Part shown: positions 56,454 to 64,000 of the stretch, piece by piece
How positions within the stretch are numbered: position 1 is the stretch's first letter
Layout: each line of letters opens with the position of its first letter
Source: Pseudomonas guangdongensis
GTDB lineage: Bacteria; Pseudomonadota; Gammaproteobacteria; Pseudomonadales; Pseudomonadaceae
DNA length: 64,000 bases
Assembly (NCBI RefSeq): GCF_900105885.1
Contig: NZ_LT629780.1
Coordinates: forward strand, 1,550,001 to 1,614,000
Reading direction: 5' to 3'
The notes under the pieces: generated by a model
What the model was told of the DNA's origin: nothing
Database searches by the model: none
What the model saw: only the letters and a program-made list of their open reading frames with translations
Program-made: the position numbers and the translations under genes

Positions 56454-57476
56454 ATGTTCGCCATCATGGAAAACGCGCGTCTCGAAGAGCTGCATCTGGC
56501 CTGCGATCCGCACAGCGGACTGCGCGCCATCGTCGCCATCCACAACACCCGGCTGGGGCCCGCCCTCGGCGGCTGCCGCTACCTGGCCTATGCCGACGAG
56601 GACAGCGCGGTGCGCGACGCCGTGCGCCTGGCCCGCGGCATGAGCTACAAGGCGGCGCTGGCCGGCCTGGCCCTGGGCGGCGGCAAGGCGGTGATCATGC
56701 GCCCGCCGCACCTGGATAGCCGCGCCGCGCTGTTCGAGGCCTTCGGCCGCGCGGTGGAGAACCTCGGCGGGCGCTACATCACCGCCGTGGACAGCGGCAC
56801 CTCCGGCCTCGACATGGACTGCATCGCCCGCCACACCCGCCACGTCACCAGCACCAGCGCCGGTGGCGACCCCTCGCCGCACACCGCCCTCGGCGTGCTG
56901 GCCGGGATTCGCGCCACGGCGCTGGCGCGGCTGGGCAGCGACTCCCTGGTCGGCCTGCGAGTCGCCATCCAGGGCCTCGGCCACGTCGGCTACGCCTTGG
57001 CCGAGCACCTCCGCGCGGCCGGCGCCGAGCTGCTGGTCAGCGACGTCGACGCCGGCCGCCTGCAACTGGCGGTCGAGCAGCTCGGCGCCCGTGCGGTCGA
57101 GCCCGAAGCCCTGCTCGGCAGCCCCTGCGACATCCTCACGCCCTGCGGGCTGGGCGGGGCGATCAACCCGCAGACGGTCGACCGGCTACGCTGCGCGGCG
57201 GTGGCCGGCGCCGCCAACAACCAGCTGGACAGCCCGGAGATGGGCGACGCGCTGGCCGAGCGCGGCATCCTCTACGCCCCCGACTATGTGATCAACTCCG
57301 GCGGGCTGATCTTCGTCGCCCTGCAGCACCAGGGCCACAGCGGCGCGGAAATCGCCGCCCATCTCGGGCGGATCGGCGCGCGACTGACGGAAATCTATGC
57401 CGAAGCCGAGGCCGAGCGACGCTCGCCGGCGCGGGTCGCCGACGATCTGGCCGAGCGGCTGATCTACGGCGGCTGA
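56454..57476 (+). CDS. Leucine/valine-type amino-acid dehydrogenase
   Basis: 340 residues from the ATG at 56454, AGGAG 8 nt upstream. Glu/Leu/Phe/Val dehydrogenase: ALGGCRYLAYADEDSAV, catalytic Lys in GMSYKAALAGLALGGGKAVI, TAVDSGTSGLDMDCIA, NAD site VAIQGLGHVGYALAEHL. Converts branched-chain amino acids to 2-oxo acids. It precedes the E1/E2 genes, as in P. aeruginosa, and likely feeds them. Confidence 0.93.
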   Translation: MFAIMENARLEELHLACDPHSGLRAIVAIHNTRLGPALGGCRYLAYADEDSAVRDAVRLARGMSYKAALAGLALGGGKAVIMRPPHLDSRAALFEAFGRAVENLGGRYITAVDSGTSGLDMDCIARHTRHVTSTSAGGDPSPHTALGVLAGIRATALARLGSDSLVGLRVAIQGLGHVGYALAEHLRAAGAELLVSDVDAGRLQLAVEQLGARAVEPEALLGSPCDILTPCGLGGAINPQTVDRLRCAAVAGAANNQLDSPEMGDALAERGILYAPDYVINSGGLIFVALQHQGHSGAEIAAHLGRIGARLTEIYAEAEAERRSPARVADDLAERLIYGG

Positions 57477-57543
57477 ACAGCCATTCCAGACCTGCGCCGG
57501 CCCGTCCGGCGCCCACGCACCCCATGGTGCCAGGGAGGAAGCC

Positions 57544-58641
57544 ATGCCCCATACCCGCATCGAAGTGCCCTACACCCGCTACCTCGACCCGGAGGGCCGT
57601 CCGCTCGGGCCGCTGCCGGACTGGGTCGAGGACGGCGAGCGGGTGGTCGGCCTGTACCGCGCCATGCTGCGCACCCGGTTGTTCGACCAGAAGGTGATCG
57701 CCCTGCAGCGCACCGGGCGGATCGGCACCTACGCTTCCAGCCTCGGCCAGGAAGCGGTGGGCACCGCCATCGGCAGCCTGCTGCGCGCCGAGGACGTGCT
57801 GCTGCCCTACTACCGCGACACCGCCTGCCAGCTGCTGCGCGGGGTGAGCATGGCGGAAATGCTCTTCTACTGGGGCGGCGACGAGCGCGGCAGCCAGTTC
57901 CGTGACCCGCGCGTGGCCGAGGACTTCCCGCTCTGCGTGCCGATCGCCACCCAGGCGCTGCATGCCTGCGGGGTGGCCAGCGCGTTCAAGATCCGCGGCG
58001 AGCACCGGGTAGCGCTGACCACCTGCGGCGACGGCGCGACCAGCAAGGGCGACTTCCTCGAAGCCCTCAACGTCGCCGGCGCCTGGCAGCTGCCGGTGGT
58101 CTTCGTGGTCAACAACAACCAGTGGGCCATCTCGGTGCCGCGGCGCATCCAGTGCGGTGCGCCGACCCTGGCGCAGAAGGCCTTCGGCGCCGGCTTCCCC
58201 GGCGAGCAGGTGGACGGCAACGACGTCATCGCGGTGGTCGAGCGCCTGCGCCACGCCCTCGACCAGGCCCGCCACGGCAAGGGGCCGACCCTGCTGGAGT
58301 GCATCACCTACCGATTGTGCGACCACACCACCGCCGACGACGCGACCCGCTACCGCAGCGCCGAGGAGGTCAACCAGGCCTGGCACGAGGAGCCGGTCAA
58401 GCGTCTGCAGAGCTATCTGGTTGGCCGCGGGCTGTGGGACGAGGCGCGCGAGCAGGCGCTGGTCGCCGAAAGCCAGGCCGAGCTGCAGGCGGCCATCGCC
58501 GCCTACGAGTCGAGCGCACCGCGCGAGCCGGCCAGCCTGTTCGAGCATGTCTACGCACGCTGGCCGCAGGCGCTGGCCGAGCAGCGCGAGCAGCTCGCCG
58601 AGCGCGCCGCGCGCCGGCAGGGAGGAAAGGACCATGAGTGA
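57544..58641 (+). CDS. 2-oxoacid dehydrogenase E1 component, alpha subunit
   Basis: 365 residues. TPP site GDGATSKGDFLEALNVAGAWQLPVVFVVNNNQWAIS, conserved YRDTACQLLRG, and phosphorylation-loop region YRLCDHTTADDATRYR. Decarboxylates a pyruvate-like or branched 2-oxo acid with the beta subunit. Stop overlaps E1beta by 8 nt. Confidence 0.94.
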   Translation: MPHTRIEVPYTRYLDPEGRPLGPLPDWVEDGERVVGLYRAMLRTRLFDQKVIALQRTGRIGTYASSLGQEAVGTAIGSLLRAEDVLLPYYRDTACQLLRGVSMAEMLFYWGGDERGSQFRDPRVAEDFPLCVPIATQALHACGVASAFKIRGEHRVALTTCGDGATSKGDFLEALNVAGAWQLPVVFVVNNNQWAISVPRRIQCGAPTLAQKAFGAGFPGEQVDGNDVIAVVERLRHALDQARHGKGPTLLECITYRLCDHTTADDATRYRSAEEVNQAWHEEPVKRLQSYLVGRGLWDEAREQALVAESQAELQAAIAAYESSAPREPASLFEHVYARWPQALAEQREQLAERAARRQGGKDHE

Positions 58642-59620
58642 GCGCAAATACACCCTGGTCGAGGCGGTCAACCTGGCCCTGCACCGGGCCATGGCCGAGG
58701 ACGACAACGTGCTGGTGCTCGGCGAGGACATCGGCGTCAATGGTGGCGTGTTCCGCGCCACCCTGGGGCTGCGCGAGCGCTTCGGCCTCAAGCGGGTGAT
58801 CGACACGCCGCTGGCCGAGAACATGATCGCCGGGCTGGGCATCGGCATGGCCGCCCAGGGCCTGAAGCCGGTGCTGGAGATCCAGTTCCTCGGCTTCATC
58901 TACGCGGCCATGGAGCAACTGGTGTCCCACGCCGCGCGGCTGCGCAACCGCACCCAGGGCCGGCTGAGCTGCCCGCTGGTGCTGCGCTCGCCGATGGGCG
59001 CGGGAATTCGCGCCCCCGAGCACCACAGCGAGGCCACCGAGGCGCTGTTCGCGCACATTCCGGGCTTGCGGGTGGTGGTGCCCTCGTCGCCGGCGCGCGC
59101 CTACGGGCTGCTGCTGGCGGCCATCGACGATCCCGATCCGGTGATCTTCCTCGAACCGACCCGCCTGTACCGGATGAACCCGCAGCCGCTGGCCGACGAC
59201 GGCCACCGCCTGCCGCTGGACAGCTGCTTCACCCTGCGCGAGGGCAGCGACCTGACCCTGGTCAGCTGGGGCGCCAGCGTCCACGAAACCCTGCAGGCGG
59301 CGAGCGCGCTGGCCGAGCGCGGGATCAGCGCCGAGGTGATCGACGTCGCCTGCCTCAAACCGCTGGACCTGGACACCCTGGAAGCCTCGGTGCGCAAGAC
59401 CGGGCGCTGCGTGATCGTCCACGAGGCGCCGAAGAGCTGCGGGATCGGCGCGGAGATCGCCGCCAGCCTCTACGAGCGCGCCCTGCTCGACCTGCATGCG
59501 CCGATCCAGCGGGTCGCCGCGCCGGACATCCCGCCGCCGCTGTATCGCCTGGAGCCGTATTACCTGGCCGACGTCGGCGACATCCTCGCCGCCTGCGACG
59601 CGGTGCTGGAGTACGCCTGA
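58634..59620 (+). CDS. 2-oxoacid dehydrogenase E1 component, beta subunit
   Basis: 328 residues from the ATG at 58634 (AGGAGGAA upstream). Transketolase beta fold: VLVLGEDIGVNGGVFRATLGL, catalytic/TPP RVIDTPLAENMIAGLGIGMA, SPMGAGIRAPEHHSE, VIVHEAPKSCGIGAEI. Works with E1alpha; precedes E2 with a palindromic repeat in the gap. Confidence 0.95.
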   Translation: MSERKYTLVEAVNLALHRAMAEDDNVLVLGEDIGVNGGVFRATLGLRERFGLKRVIDTPLAENMIAGLGIGMAAQGLKPVLEIQFLGFIYAAMEQLVSHAARLRNRTQGRLSCPLVLRSPMGAGIRAPEHHSEATEALFAHIPGLRVVVPSSPARAYGLLLAAIDDPDPVIFLEPTRLYRMNPQPLADDGHRLPLDSCFTLREGSDLTLVSWGASVHETLQAASALAERGISAEVIDVACLKPLDLDTLEASVRKTGRCVIVHEAPKSCGIGAEIAASLYERALLDLHAPIQRVAAPDIPPPLYRLEPYYLADVGDILAACDAVLEYA

Positions 59621-59631
59621 GGGCGGCAATC

Positions 59632-59702
59632 GGTGGACAACGGCGCCGCCTTGTCCGCCACTGCACGATGGGGTGGAAAAGACCCGCGGTCGTTTTCCAC
59701 CC
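59632..59702. repeat. Double-palindrome intergenic repeat, copy C
   Basis: GGTGGACAA...TTGTCCGCC (59632-59659, one mismatch), linker TGCACGATGG (59662-59671), then GGGTGGAAAA...TTTTCCACCC (59671-59702, perfect 10-bp arms). The linker and order match copy B at 38880-38949; the arms resemble copy A at 13101-13172. Confidence 0.65.
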
Positions 59703-59756
59703 CGGGCTTGAGTCCCCCGGACCGTTCGGCCCGGGGAGCAACGGGGGAACGGAATC

Positions 59757-60869
59757 ATGAAACACTTCAAGCTGCCGGATCTCGGCGAAGGCCTGCAGGA
59801 AGCGGAAATCGTCCAGTGGCACGTCAAGGCCGGCGACAGCGTCAAGGCCGATCAGCTGCTGGTCTCGGTGGAAACTGCCAAGGCCATCGTCGACATTCCC
59901 GCACCCTACGATGGCGTGGTGGTGAAAACCTTCGGCGCCGAGGGCGACCTGCTCCACGTCGGCGAGCCGCTGCTGGCCTACGAGGGCGAGGGCGAGGACA
60001 CCGGCACCGTGGTCGGCAAGCTGGAGGCCGGCGACAGCGCCGGTGGCGACAGCTTCTTCGTCGGCGCCGCGCCCTCGACCCGCGAACACCTGGCGCCGCG
60101 CGCCACCCCGGCGGTACGCCAGCTGGCGCAGCGTCTGGGCGTCGAGCTGGGCGCCCTGAGCGGCAGCGGCCCGGACGGGCTGATCACCCGCGCCGACATC
60201 GAGGCGGCGGCCGACAGCGCGCGCGACAGCTTCGGCGGCGAACGCCTGCGCGGCGTGCGCCGCAGCATGGCGCTGAACATGGCCCGCGCCCATGCCGAGG
60301 TGGTGCCGGTGGTGCTGGTCGAGGACGCCGACCTCAGCCGCTGGCCGCCGGCGCGCGAGCCGCTGGTGCGTCTGGCCCAGGCCATCGCCGCCGCCTGCGC
60401 CGCCGAGCCCGGCCTCAACGCCTGGTTCGACGGCAAGGCGCTGGCGGTCCGCCGCCACGCCCAGGTCGATCTCGGCATTGCCGTCGACACCCCGGACGGC
60501 CTGTTCGTGCCGGTGCTGCGCAACGTCGGCGGGCGCGATGCCGACGACCTGCGCGAAGGCATGCGCAACCTGCGCACGGCGGTCAAGGCGCGCTCGATCC
60601 CGCCCCAGGAGATGATGGGCGCGACCCTCACCCTGTCCAACTTCGGCACCCTGTTCGGCCGCTACGCCAACCCCATCGTGGTGCCGCCGCAGGTGGCGAT
60701 CATCGGCGCCGGGGTGATCCGCGACCAGCCGGTGGCGGTGGACGGGCGGGTCGAGGTGCATCCGGTGATGCCGCTGTCGCTGACCTTCGACCACCGCGCG
60801 GTGACCGGCGGCGAGGCGGCGCGCTTCCTCAAGGCGCTGATCGGCGCGCTGGAGCAGGCCGAGGGCTGA
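59757..60869 (+). CDS. 2-oxoacid dehydrogenase E2 (dihydrolipoamide acyltransferase)
   Basis: 370 residues. One lipoyl domain (1-78; lipoyl Lys in VETAKAIVDIP), linker, subunit-binding domain (about 112-150: RATPAVRQLAQRLGVEL, GSGPDGLITRADIE), and catalytic domain. The usual HxxxDG catalytic end reads DHRAVTGGEAARFL: the His is kept but the Asp is Thr, so activity may be altered. No E3 gene follows. Confidence 0.93.
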   Translation: MKHFKLPDLGEGLQEAEIVQWHVKAGDSVKADQLLVSVETAKAIVDIPAPYDGVVVKTFGAEGDLLHVGEPLLAYEGEGEDTGTVVGKLEAGDSAGGDSFFVGAAPSTREHLAPRATPAVRQLAQRLGVELGALSGSGPDGLITRADIEAAADSARDSFGGERLRGVRRSMALNMARAHAEVVPVVLVEDADLSRWPPAREPLVRLAQAIAAACAAEPGLNAWFDGKALAVRRHAQVDLGIAVDTPDGLFVPVLRNVGGRDADDLREGMRNLRTAVKARSIPPQEMMGATLTLSNFGTLFGRYANPIVVPPQVAIIGAGVIRDQPVAVDGRVEVHPVMPLSLTFDHRAVTGGEAARFLKALIGALEQAEG

Positions 60870-61009
60870 GCGCCGCCGCATCGCGCGGCGACGGACGGCG
60901 GGCGCCTGGACGCTTTCGGCGTGGACGTGTCCGGGCAACCCGCGCCATTCTGGACGGCGTGAGTGGGGTGGCGCAGGCGGTGGGGAGGCCTGCGCGGGAG
61001 GGTGCCAGC

Positions 61010-61762
61010 ATGCAGACGATTCGCGAGGACCACCCGGCCGGCGCCGCGCCCCGGCTGCGCCCGGAATACCCGGCGGCGCTGTTCGACTGGCTGGCCGAGG
61101 TCTGCCCGGGGCACGACATGGCCTGGGACTGCGGCACCGGCAACGGCCAGGCGGCGCTGCAGCTGGTGCGCCACTTCCGCCGGGTGGTGGCCTGCGATGC
61201 CAGCCCCGCGCAACTGACGTTCGCCGAGCCGCACCCGCACATCGACTATCGCCTGGCGCCGGCCGAGGACTGCGGCCTGCGCGAGCACAGCGTCGACCTG
61301 ATCACCGTGGCCCAGGCGCTGCACTGGTTCGACTGCGCGGCCTTCCATGCCGAGGCGCAGCGGGTGCTCAGGCCCGGCGGGCTGATCGCCGAGTGGTGCC
61401 ACGGGGCGCCGCGCCTGGGCGATGCGCGCGCCGATGCGCTGCTGCAGCACTTCTGCCAGACGGTGGTCGGCCCCTACTGGCCGGCCGAGCGCCGGCATGT
61501 CGACAGCGGCTACCGCGAGCTGGCGTTTCCCTTTGCCGCGTTGCCGGCGCCGGCCTTCAGCATGCAGGTGGAGTGGCCGCTGGCGCGGCTGCTCGGCCAC
61601 CTGCGCAGCTGGTCGGCGACCGCCGCCTGCCAGCGCGCCGGCGCGGGCGAGGCGGACCCGGTCGCCGTGCTGGGCGAGCAACTGGCGCCGTTGTGGGGCG
61701 CGGCGCAGGCGCTGCAGACGGTCGACTGGCCACTGAGCCTGCGCGTCGGCCATCTGGGCTAG
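61010..61762 (+). CDS. Class I SAM-dependent methyltransferase
   Basis: 250 residues from the ATG at 61010. MQTIREDHPAGAAPRLRPEYPAALFDWL, SAM site AWDCGTGNGQAALQLV, DLITVAQALHWFD. Methyltransf_11 type; substrate unknown. 140 nt after E2; the in-frame upstream extension is a shadow of E2. Confidence 0.85.
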   Translation: MQTIREDHPAGAAPRLRPEYPAALFDWLAEVCPGHDMAWDCGTGNGQAALQLVRHFRRVVACDASPAQLTFAEPHPHIDYRLAPAEDCGLREHSVDLITVAQALHWFDCAAFHAEAQRVLRPGGLIAEWCHGAPRLGDARADALLQHFCQTVVGPYWPAERRHVDSGYRELAFPFAALPAPAFSMQVEWPLARLLGHLRSWSATAACQRAGAGEADPVAVLGEQLAPLWGAAQALQTVDWPLSLRVGHLG

Positions 61763-61872
61763 GACGAGCGGCAATCGGCGCTGCCGGTTTTCTGCACAAG
61801 ACCTAGAGCTGCGCGCGCGCTCGGGCGATACTGTGCGGCCGTCGAACCGCTCAGCCCAGGATCCGCCGTGCC

Positions 61873-62214
61873 ATGACCGAAGCCTCCACCGACCTCGATA
61901 TGCAGACGATGCGCGACGCCGCCAGCGCCACGGCGAGCCTGTTGCGCACCCTCGGCAACCCGGATCGCCTGCTGCTGCTCTGTCAGTTGAGCCAGGGCGA
62001 GCGGGCGGTCGGCGAGCTGGAGGAGCTGGTCGGCCTGCGCCAGCCGAGCCTGTCCCAGCAACTGGCGGTGCTGCGCAACGAGGGGCTGGTGCAGACCCGT
62101 CGCGACGGCAAGCGGATCTTCTACCGGATCGCCGAGCCGCGCCTGCTGGTGCTGCTCGGCACCCTCTACCAGCTGTACTGCCCGCAGGACGAGGCGCCGC
62201 CGGCCGCCGGCTGA
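61873..62214 (+). CDS. ArsR-family regulator, BigR/SqrR-like (persulfide-sensing type)
   Basis: 113 residues. Winged helix: RTLGNPDRLLLLCQLSQGERAVGELEELVGLRQPSLSQQLAVLRNEGLV. Two cysteines, C37 in LLLLCQLS and C103 in LYCPQ, match the pair that forms a disulfide/persulfide in BigR/SqrR; the metal-box cysteines of ArsR are absent. It has no adjacent sulfide-oxidation gene, so its target is unclear. Confidence 0.88.
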   Translation: MTEASTDLDMQTMRDAASATASLLRTLGNPDRLLLLCQLSQGERAVGELEELVGLRQPSLSQQLAVLRNEGLVQTRRDGKRIFYRIAEPRLLVLLGTLYQLYCPQDEAPPAAG

Positions 62215-62318
62215 GCGCGGGGCTGTCGCCGCGCCCGCCAAGCCCCTACACTCTGCGCCCGTCACGGGGCCGGCCGCCGGCCGCTCCGCCAGGTCACAGC
62301 AGAGCACGCGAGGATTCC

Positions 62319-62783
62319 ATGCAGGACAACGCTTCCCCGGTCGCCGGTCAGGTCGGTTACGTCGCCATCGAACAGCCGTTCGGCGTGCAGCCGCCCCAGG
62401 TGCATTGCCCGATCTGCGGCCAGCGCCAGTTCGTCGAGGCGGGCGACGAGTATCTGGAGACCCCCTGCGAGCACCTGGCTTTCGTCTTCGGTGGCGAGGA
62501 GGACGAGTTCGTCTACGCCTCCGACGACTTCGCCGCGCGCTTCGAGCGCTTCGACGCCGAGCTGGACGCGCGCTTCCCCGACGAGGACGCCCGCGTCGGC
62601 GAGGCCTACGAGGAAGCCAGCAGCTTCTACCGCGACCTGTTCGCCCGCCGCCTGGCCGATCTGGGCTACGGCGCCAACCTGCTGGCCCTGCGCATCACCT
62701 ACGGCGGCATGGCCGACGGCGCGCCGGTCTGGTTCAGCGACGTCTACGGCTTCGACTACGCGACCATCCGCGACGACGAGTGA
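62319..62783 (+). CDS. Conserved hypothetical protein with CPxC motif
   Basis: 154 residues, not recognised. N-terminal HCPICGQRQFVE with a later PCEHLAF suggests a zinc knuckle (C, C, C, H), followed by a very acidic region (GGEEDEFVYASDDF, FDAELDARFPDEDARVGEAY). Good coding pattern and spacing. Cytoplasmic. Confidence 0.8.
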   Translation: MQDNASPVAGQVGYVAIEQPFGVQPPQVHCPICGQRQFVEAGDEYLETPCEHLAFVFGGEEDEFVYASDDFAARFERFDAELDARFPDEDARVGEAYEEASSFYRDLFARRLADLGYGANLLALRITYGGMADGAPVWFSDVYGFDYATIRDDE

Positions 62784-62812
62784 GCGGATGGCCGCGGCCC
62801 TTGCGATGCTGA

Positions 62813-63256
62813 GTGCCGGGCGTGCTTGAGCTGGGCTACCTCGGGCTGTTCCTCGCCGCCTTCGGCGCGGCCAGCCTGCTGCCGCTGCAGTCCGAGGCCG
62901 TGCTGGTCGGCCTGCTGCTGGCCGAGTCCCACCCGGTCGCCGCGCTGCTCGTCGTGGCCACCGCCGGCAACCTGCTTGGCTCGCTGCTCAACTGGTGGCT
63001 GGGTCGCTCCCTCGACCGTTTCCGCCACCGGCGCTGGTTCCCGGTCGGCGCCGCGCAGCTCGACCGCGCCCAGCACTGGTATCGCCGCTACGGCCGCTGG
63101 TCGCTGCTGCTGAGCTGGCTGCCGGTGGTCGGCGACCCGCTGACCCTGGTGGCCGGGATGCTGCGCGAATCGCTGTGGGTGTTCCTGCTGCTGGTCGGTC
63201 TGGCCAAGGGCCTGCGCTACCTGGCGCTGGCCGCGCTGACCCTCGGCTGGGGTTGA
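62813..63256 (+). CDS. yqaA: YqaA family (SNARE-associated/DedA-like) membrane protein
   Basis: 147 residues from the GTG at 62813; a second GTG at 62822 (VLELGYLGLF) fits homologs equally. About four hydrophobic segments; YqaA pattern LLPLQSEAVLVGLLLAESHPVAALLVVATAGNLLGSLLNWWLGR, WYRRYGRWSLLLSWLPVVGDPLTLVAGMLRES. Function uncertain, possibly lipid or ion handling. Confidence 0.88.
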   Translation: MPGVLELGYLGLFLAAFGAASLLPLQSEAVLVGLLLAESHPVAALLVVATAGNLLGSLLNWWLGRSLDRFRHRRWFPVGAAQLDRAQHWYRRYGRWSLLLSWLPVVGDPLTLVAGMLRESLWVFLLLVGLAKGLRYLALAALTLGWG

Positions 63257-63321
63257 GCGGGCAGGGCGCGGCGAACGGGTCAATACTCTGTACGGTCAGC
63301 CACCTGCCGCCGGAGCCCGCC

Positions 63322-63561
63322 ATGGACCAGCCGATCCACCGTTTCCACGACCTGTTCGCCCAGCTCGGCCTGCCCAACGATGCCGCAGCCATCGCCCACT
63401 TCATCGAGCGCCACGCGCCGCTGGCGGATGACCTGGCGCTGGCCGACGCGCCGTTCTGGAGCCCGGCCCAGGCGGCCTTCCTGCGCGAGGAAATCCTCGG
63501 CGACGCCGACTGGGCCGAGCTGATCGACCAGCTCGGCGCTGCCTTGCGCGCGCGGCGCTGA
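63322..63561 (+). CDS. DUF2789 family small protein
   Basis: 79 residues. MDQPIHRFHDLFAQLGLPNDAAAIAHFI...FWSPAQAAFLREEI matches DUF2789. CCGGAG precedes the ATG. Unknown function. Confidence 0.87.
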   Translation: MDQPIHRFHDLFAQLGLPNDAAAIAHFIERHAPLADDLALADAPFWSPAQAAFLREEILGDADWAELIDQLGAALRARR

Positions 63562-63568
63562 GCCGGCG

Positions 63569-64000
63569 TCAGCGCGGCAGGGCGCGCTCGTACCAGCCGC
63601 GACTGTCGTTGATCAGGCGCACCAAGGCGAGCATCACCGGCACCTCGATCAGCACGCCGACCACCGTGGCCAGCGCCGCGCCCGAGTCGAAACCATAGAG
63701 CACGATGGCCACCGCCACGGCCAGCTCGAAGAAGTTGGAGGCGCCGATCATGGTCGCCGGGCCGGCCACGTCGTGGCGCACCTTGAGGCGTCGGCACAGC
63801 CCGTAACCGAGGGCGGCGATGAACAGGGTCTGCAGCAGGATCGGCACGGCGAGCAGGCCGATCACCAGCGGTTGCGCGACGATGGCCTCGCCCTGGAAGG
63901 AGAACAGCAGCACCAGGGTGGCCAGCAGGGCGAGGATGGAGAACGGCGAGATCCGCGCCAGCGCGGCCCGGAAGGCCGCCTCGCCGCGCTTGAGCAGCCG
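63569..64000 (-). CDS. acr3: ACR3-type arsenite efflux transporter, N-terminus cut by window edge
   Basis: The last 143 residues are present; the frame is open to the right edge (RLLKRGEAAFRAALARISPF...). The Acr3 signature ATMIGASNFFELAVAVAIVLYG and ATVVGVLIEVPVMLALV are clear, with four or so membrane helices in the visible part. Usually exports arsenite or antimonite. Other ars genes would lie outside the window. Confidence 0.88.
   Translation of the reverse strand, partial: RLLKRGEAAFRAALARISPFSILALLATLVLLFSFQGEAIVAQPLVIGLLAVPILLQTLFIAALGYGLCRRLKVRHDVAGPATMIGASNFFELAVAVAIVLYGFDSGAALATVVGVLIEVPVMLALVRLINDSRGWYERALPR

Noticed and set aside
59633..61762. A 709-codon frame that could be read as an E2-methyltransferase fusion
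   Set aside because: Its first two thirds are an out-of-frame shadow of E2; the methyltransferase starts at 61010.

Overview
The window reads as chromosomal DNA of a high-GC member of the Pseudomonadaceae. The gene orders ychF-pth-rplY-prs-tRNA-Gln-ispE-lolB / hemA-prfA-prmC-moeB-murI-pagL, hemH...upp/hpt, rsmC-hprA, folM-folE-folX and leucine dehydrogenase-E1alpha-E1beta-E2 are the arrangements I know from Pseudomonas, and single proteins (Prs, renalase, short LOV) read almost like Pseudomonas sequences. No phage, insertion sequence, CRISPR array or origin was seen. Both edges cut a gene (a 5-hydroxyisourate hydrolase on the left, an Acr3-type arsenite carrier on the right).

Layout. 1-3.0 kb: periplasmic HbpS-like protein and HIU hydrolase, divergent from an OmpR-type two-component system over a palindrome resembling the HprR/CusR box. 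3.3-3.6 kb: small gene behind a perfect LexA box. 3.7-10.5 kb (minus): lolB/ispE/tRNA-Gln x2/prs/rplY/pth/ychF housekeeping block. 10.6-16.2 kb (plus): hemA, prfA, prmC, moeB, murI, pagL. 16.2-24.8 kb (minus): a tightly overlapping light/lipid operon (YbgA-like protein, LitR-like MerR regulator, photolyase, SnoaL-like protein, SDR, flavin oxidase, DUF1365, Cfa-like methyltransferase). 25-28.4 kb: TIGR02450 protein, renalase, TIGR01777 epimerase, hemH. 28-46.8 kb: c-di-GMP enzyme, YegD-type Hsp70, membrane proteins, upp, hpt, SulP, a UPF0016 exporter behind a yybP-ykoY (Mn2+) riboswitch, rsmC, hprA, LysE, MCP, acyltransferase, slyD, gpx, cysZ. 46.9-50.9 kb: HopJ family protein, folX, folE, folM, DUF393, second LitR-like regulator. 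51-55.2 kb: tandem near-identical MCP genes. 55.3-55.7 kb: short LOV blue-light receptor. 55.8-60.9 kb: flavodoxin, leucine dehydrogenase and 2-oxoacid dehydrogenase E1/E2. 61-64 kb: methyltransferase, BigR-like ArsR, small proteins, Acr3.

The most interesting theme is a dispersed light-response network. Two LitR/CarH-family regulators that lack the cobalamin-binding signatures, a short LOV protein with its photoactive cysteine, and a set of paired TGTACA sites lie in front of the photolyase/lipid operon, between renalase and an epimerase, in front of the tetrahydromonapterin genes (folM-folE-folX), between DUF393 and the second regulator, and in front of a possible ~100-nt terminator-ended transcript. 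The N12-spaced pairs match what I recall of the operator of Pseudomonas putida class II LitR (PplR). Two other pairs have an 11-bp register and may be a second operator type. I infer that light, sensed by LOV, relieves LitR repression and switches on DNA repair, membrane-lipid modification, pterin synthesis and redox housekeeping together.

Other points: an Mn riboswitch with a visible alternative helix, an L25 ending where a CTC-type extension is expected, a family of double-palindrome intergenic repeats, and about 1 kb of near-identity between the tandem MCPs.
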